Below the pieces are notes generated by a model that did not search any database, had not been told where the DNA came from, and saw nothing but the letters and a program-made list of their open reading frames with translations. From the NCBI GenBank assembly GCA_013399875.1, contig VXAZ01000587.1, positions 62,001-126,000 of the forward strand: a DNA stretch of 64,000 bases, in the 5' to 3' direction. This stretch comes from Gymnorhina tibicen (taxonomy: Eukaryota; Chordata; Aves; Passeriformes; Artamidae). Of the stretch, positions 63,625 to 64,000 are shown one piece after another (the stretch's first letter is position 1; each line of letters begins with the position of its first letter). A program made the translations under genes and the position numbers.

Positions 63625-63723
63625 TATAAAAGTTTCAGTGTGCTATCCCCTCTCATCTGTTGGCAGCAGCAACTTTTACCCAGATGCAAAGGCTAGCCAA
63701 GTCAACAGAGAAGAAATTGGTCT
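63625..63723 (+). promoter_or_regulatory. Possible TATA promoter and first exon, antisense to PDE8A
   Basis: TATAAAAG at 63625-63632. About 30 bases further is a plausible start near 63655, then an ATG at 63684 (MQRLAKSTEKK) and a strong donor (TCT|gtaagt) with GT at 63724. The three signals are correctly spaced for a short first exon on the plus strand. No second exon was found in the window, so it may be chance. Confidence 0.3.
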
Positions 63724-64000
63724 GTAAGTCTCACAGGTCATCAGCCAAGACGTGCTCAAAATCAGAGCACTAAATATATCAGGGTTTGTGTAACTCCAAA
63801 CAAATAAACTTAGCCTTTGGCTTTACCAGCATCTTTGTCTAACGGGAAAGGAACTTCTCACTCCTCTGCTGTCGCCTCAGGTGTATTAATTTTGCAGGCA
63901 GGCTGTGGCTGACTTTCCATCCCCCCCACTTGAGCAGACACTTTAGTACAAATACTACATTCTTCTGGCCCTGAGGGAAATTCTTCCTGCCTGCATTTTA

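Larger units (their letters stand above)
54987..64000 (-). other. PDE8A intron 1 (start of), continuing beyond the window
   Basis: About 9 kb with no exon of PDE8A: I looked for the conserved N-terminus (MGCAPS) on the minus strand and did not find it, so exon 1 is upstream. A GC-richer patch at about 58.75-59.1 kb gives several overlapping ORFs on both strands with no recognisable protein. Short repeats are listed separately. Confidence 0.6.

Overview
This is a window of vertebrate nuclear DNA, most likely from a bird. The evidence is spliced genes with GT-AG introns, a 3'-type CR1 LINE fragment with the avian-style ATTCTATG tail, modest intron sizes and a CpG-island promoter. It holds the C-terminal part of one gene, a small RNA host locus and most of a second protein gene, with long non-coding stretches. 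I saw no bacterial, phage or viral gene system.

Layout. (1) Positions 1-11222, plus strand: ten exons of FSD2, a muscle protein with a coiled coil, two fibronectin type III domains and a B30.2/SPRY domain. The N-terminal exons lie upstream of the window. (2) About 12.2-16.2 kb, minus strand: a CpG island interrupted by a 264-base assembly gap, a splice donor, an H/ACA RNA that I recognise as SCARNA15 (ACA45), and an AATAAA signal. Together these look like the SNHG21 host transcript, convergent with FSD2. (3) 16.2-23.3 kb: intergenic, with one internally deleted CR1 copy and T/G-rich low-complexity DNA. (4) 23.3-54986, minus strand: PDE8A, with 21 exons in window covering everything except exon 1. 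In order these encode the receiver-like domain, the PAS domain, a linker with a PKA-type site and the HD phosphodiesterase catalytic domain. The exons sum to 2304 coding bases (767 codons plus stop) in one continuous frame. (5) 54987-64000: the start of PDE8A intron 1, with a possible TATA-driven first exon on the opposite strand near 63.6 kb.

The genes do not form a functional unit. FSD2 acts at the striated-muscle sarcoplasmic reticulum, SCARNA15 guides snRNA pseudouridylation in Cajal bodies, and PDE8A hydrolyses cAMP. Their adjacency is of interest for synteny: FSD2 and SCARNA15/SNHG21 are close neighbours in human 15q25.2, while PDE8A lies elsewhere in 15q25.

The most notable non-gene structures are a near-perfect 76-bp palindrome just before the last FSD2 exon, a ~160-bp direct repeat flanking the in-frame 177-bp SPRY exon, a perfect 245-bp tandem duplication in the SNHG21-like locus, and a 173-bp duplication joined by a single N in a PDE8A intron that is probably an assembly error.
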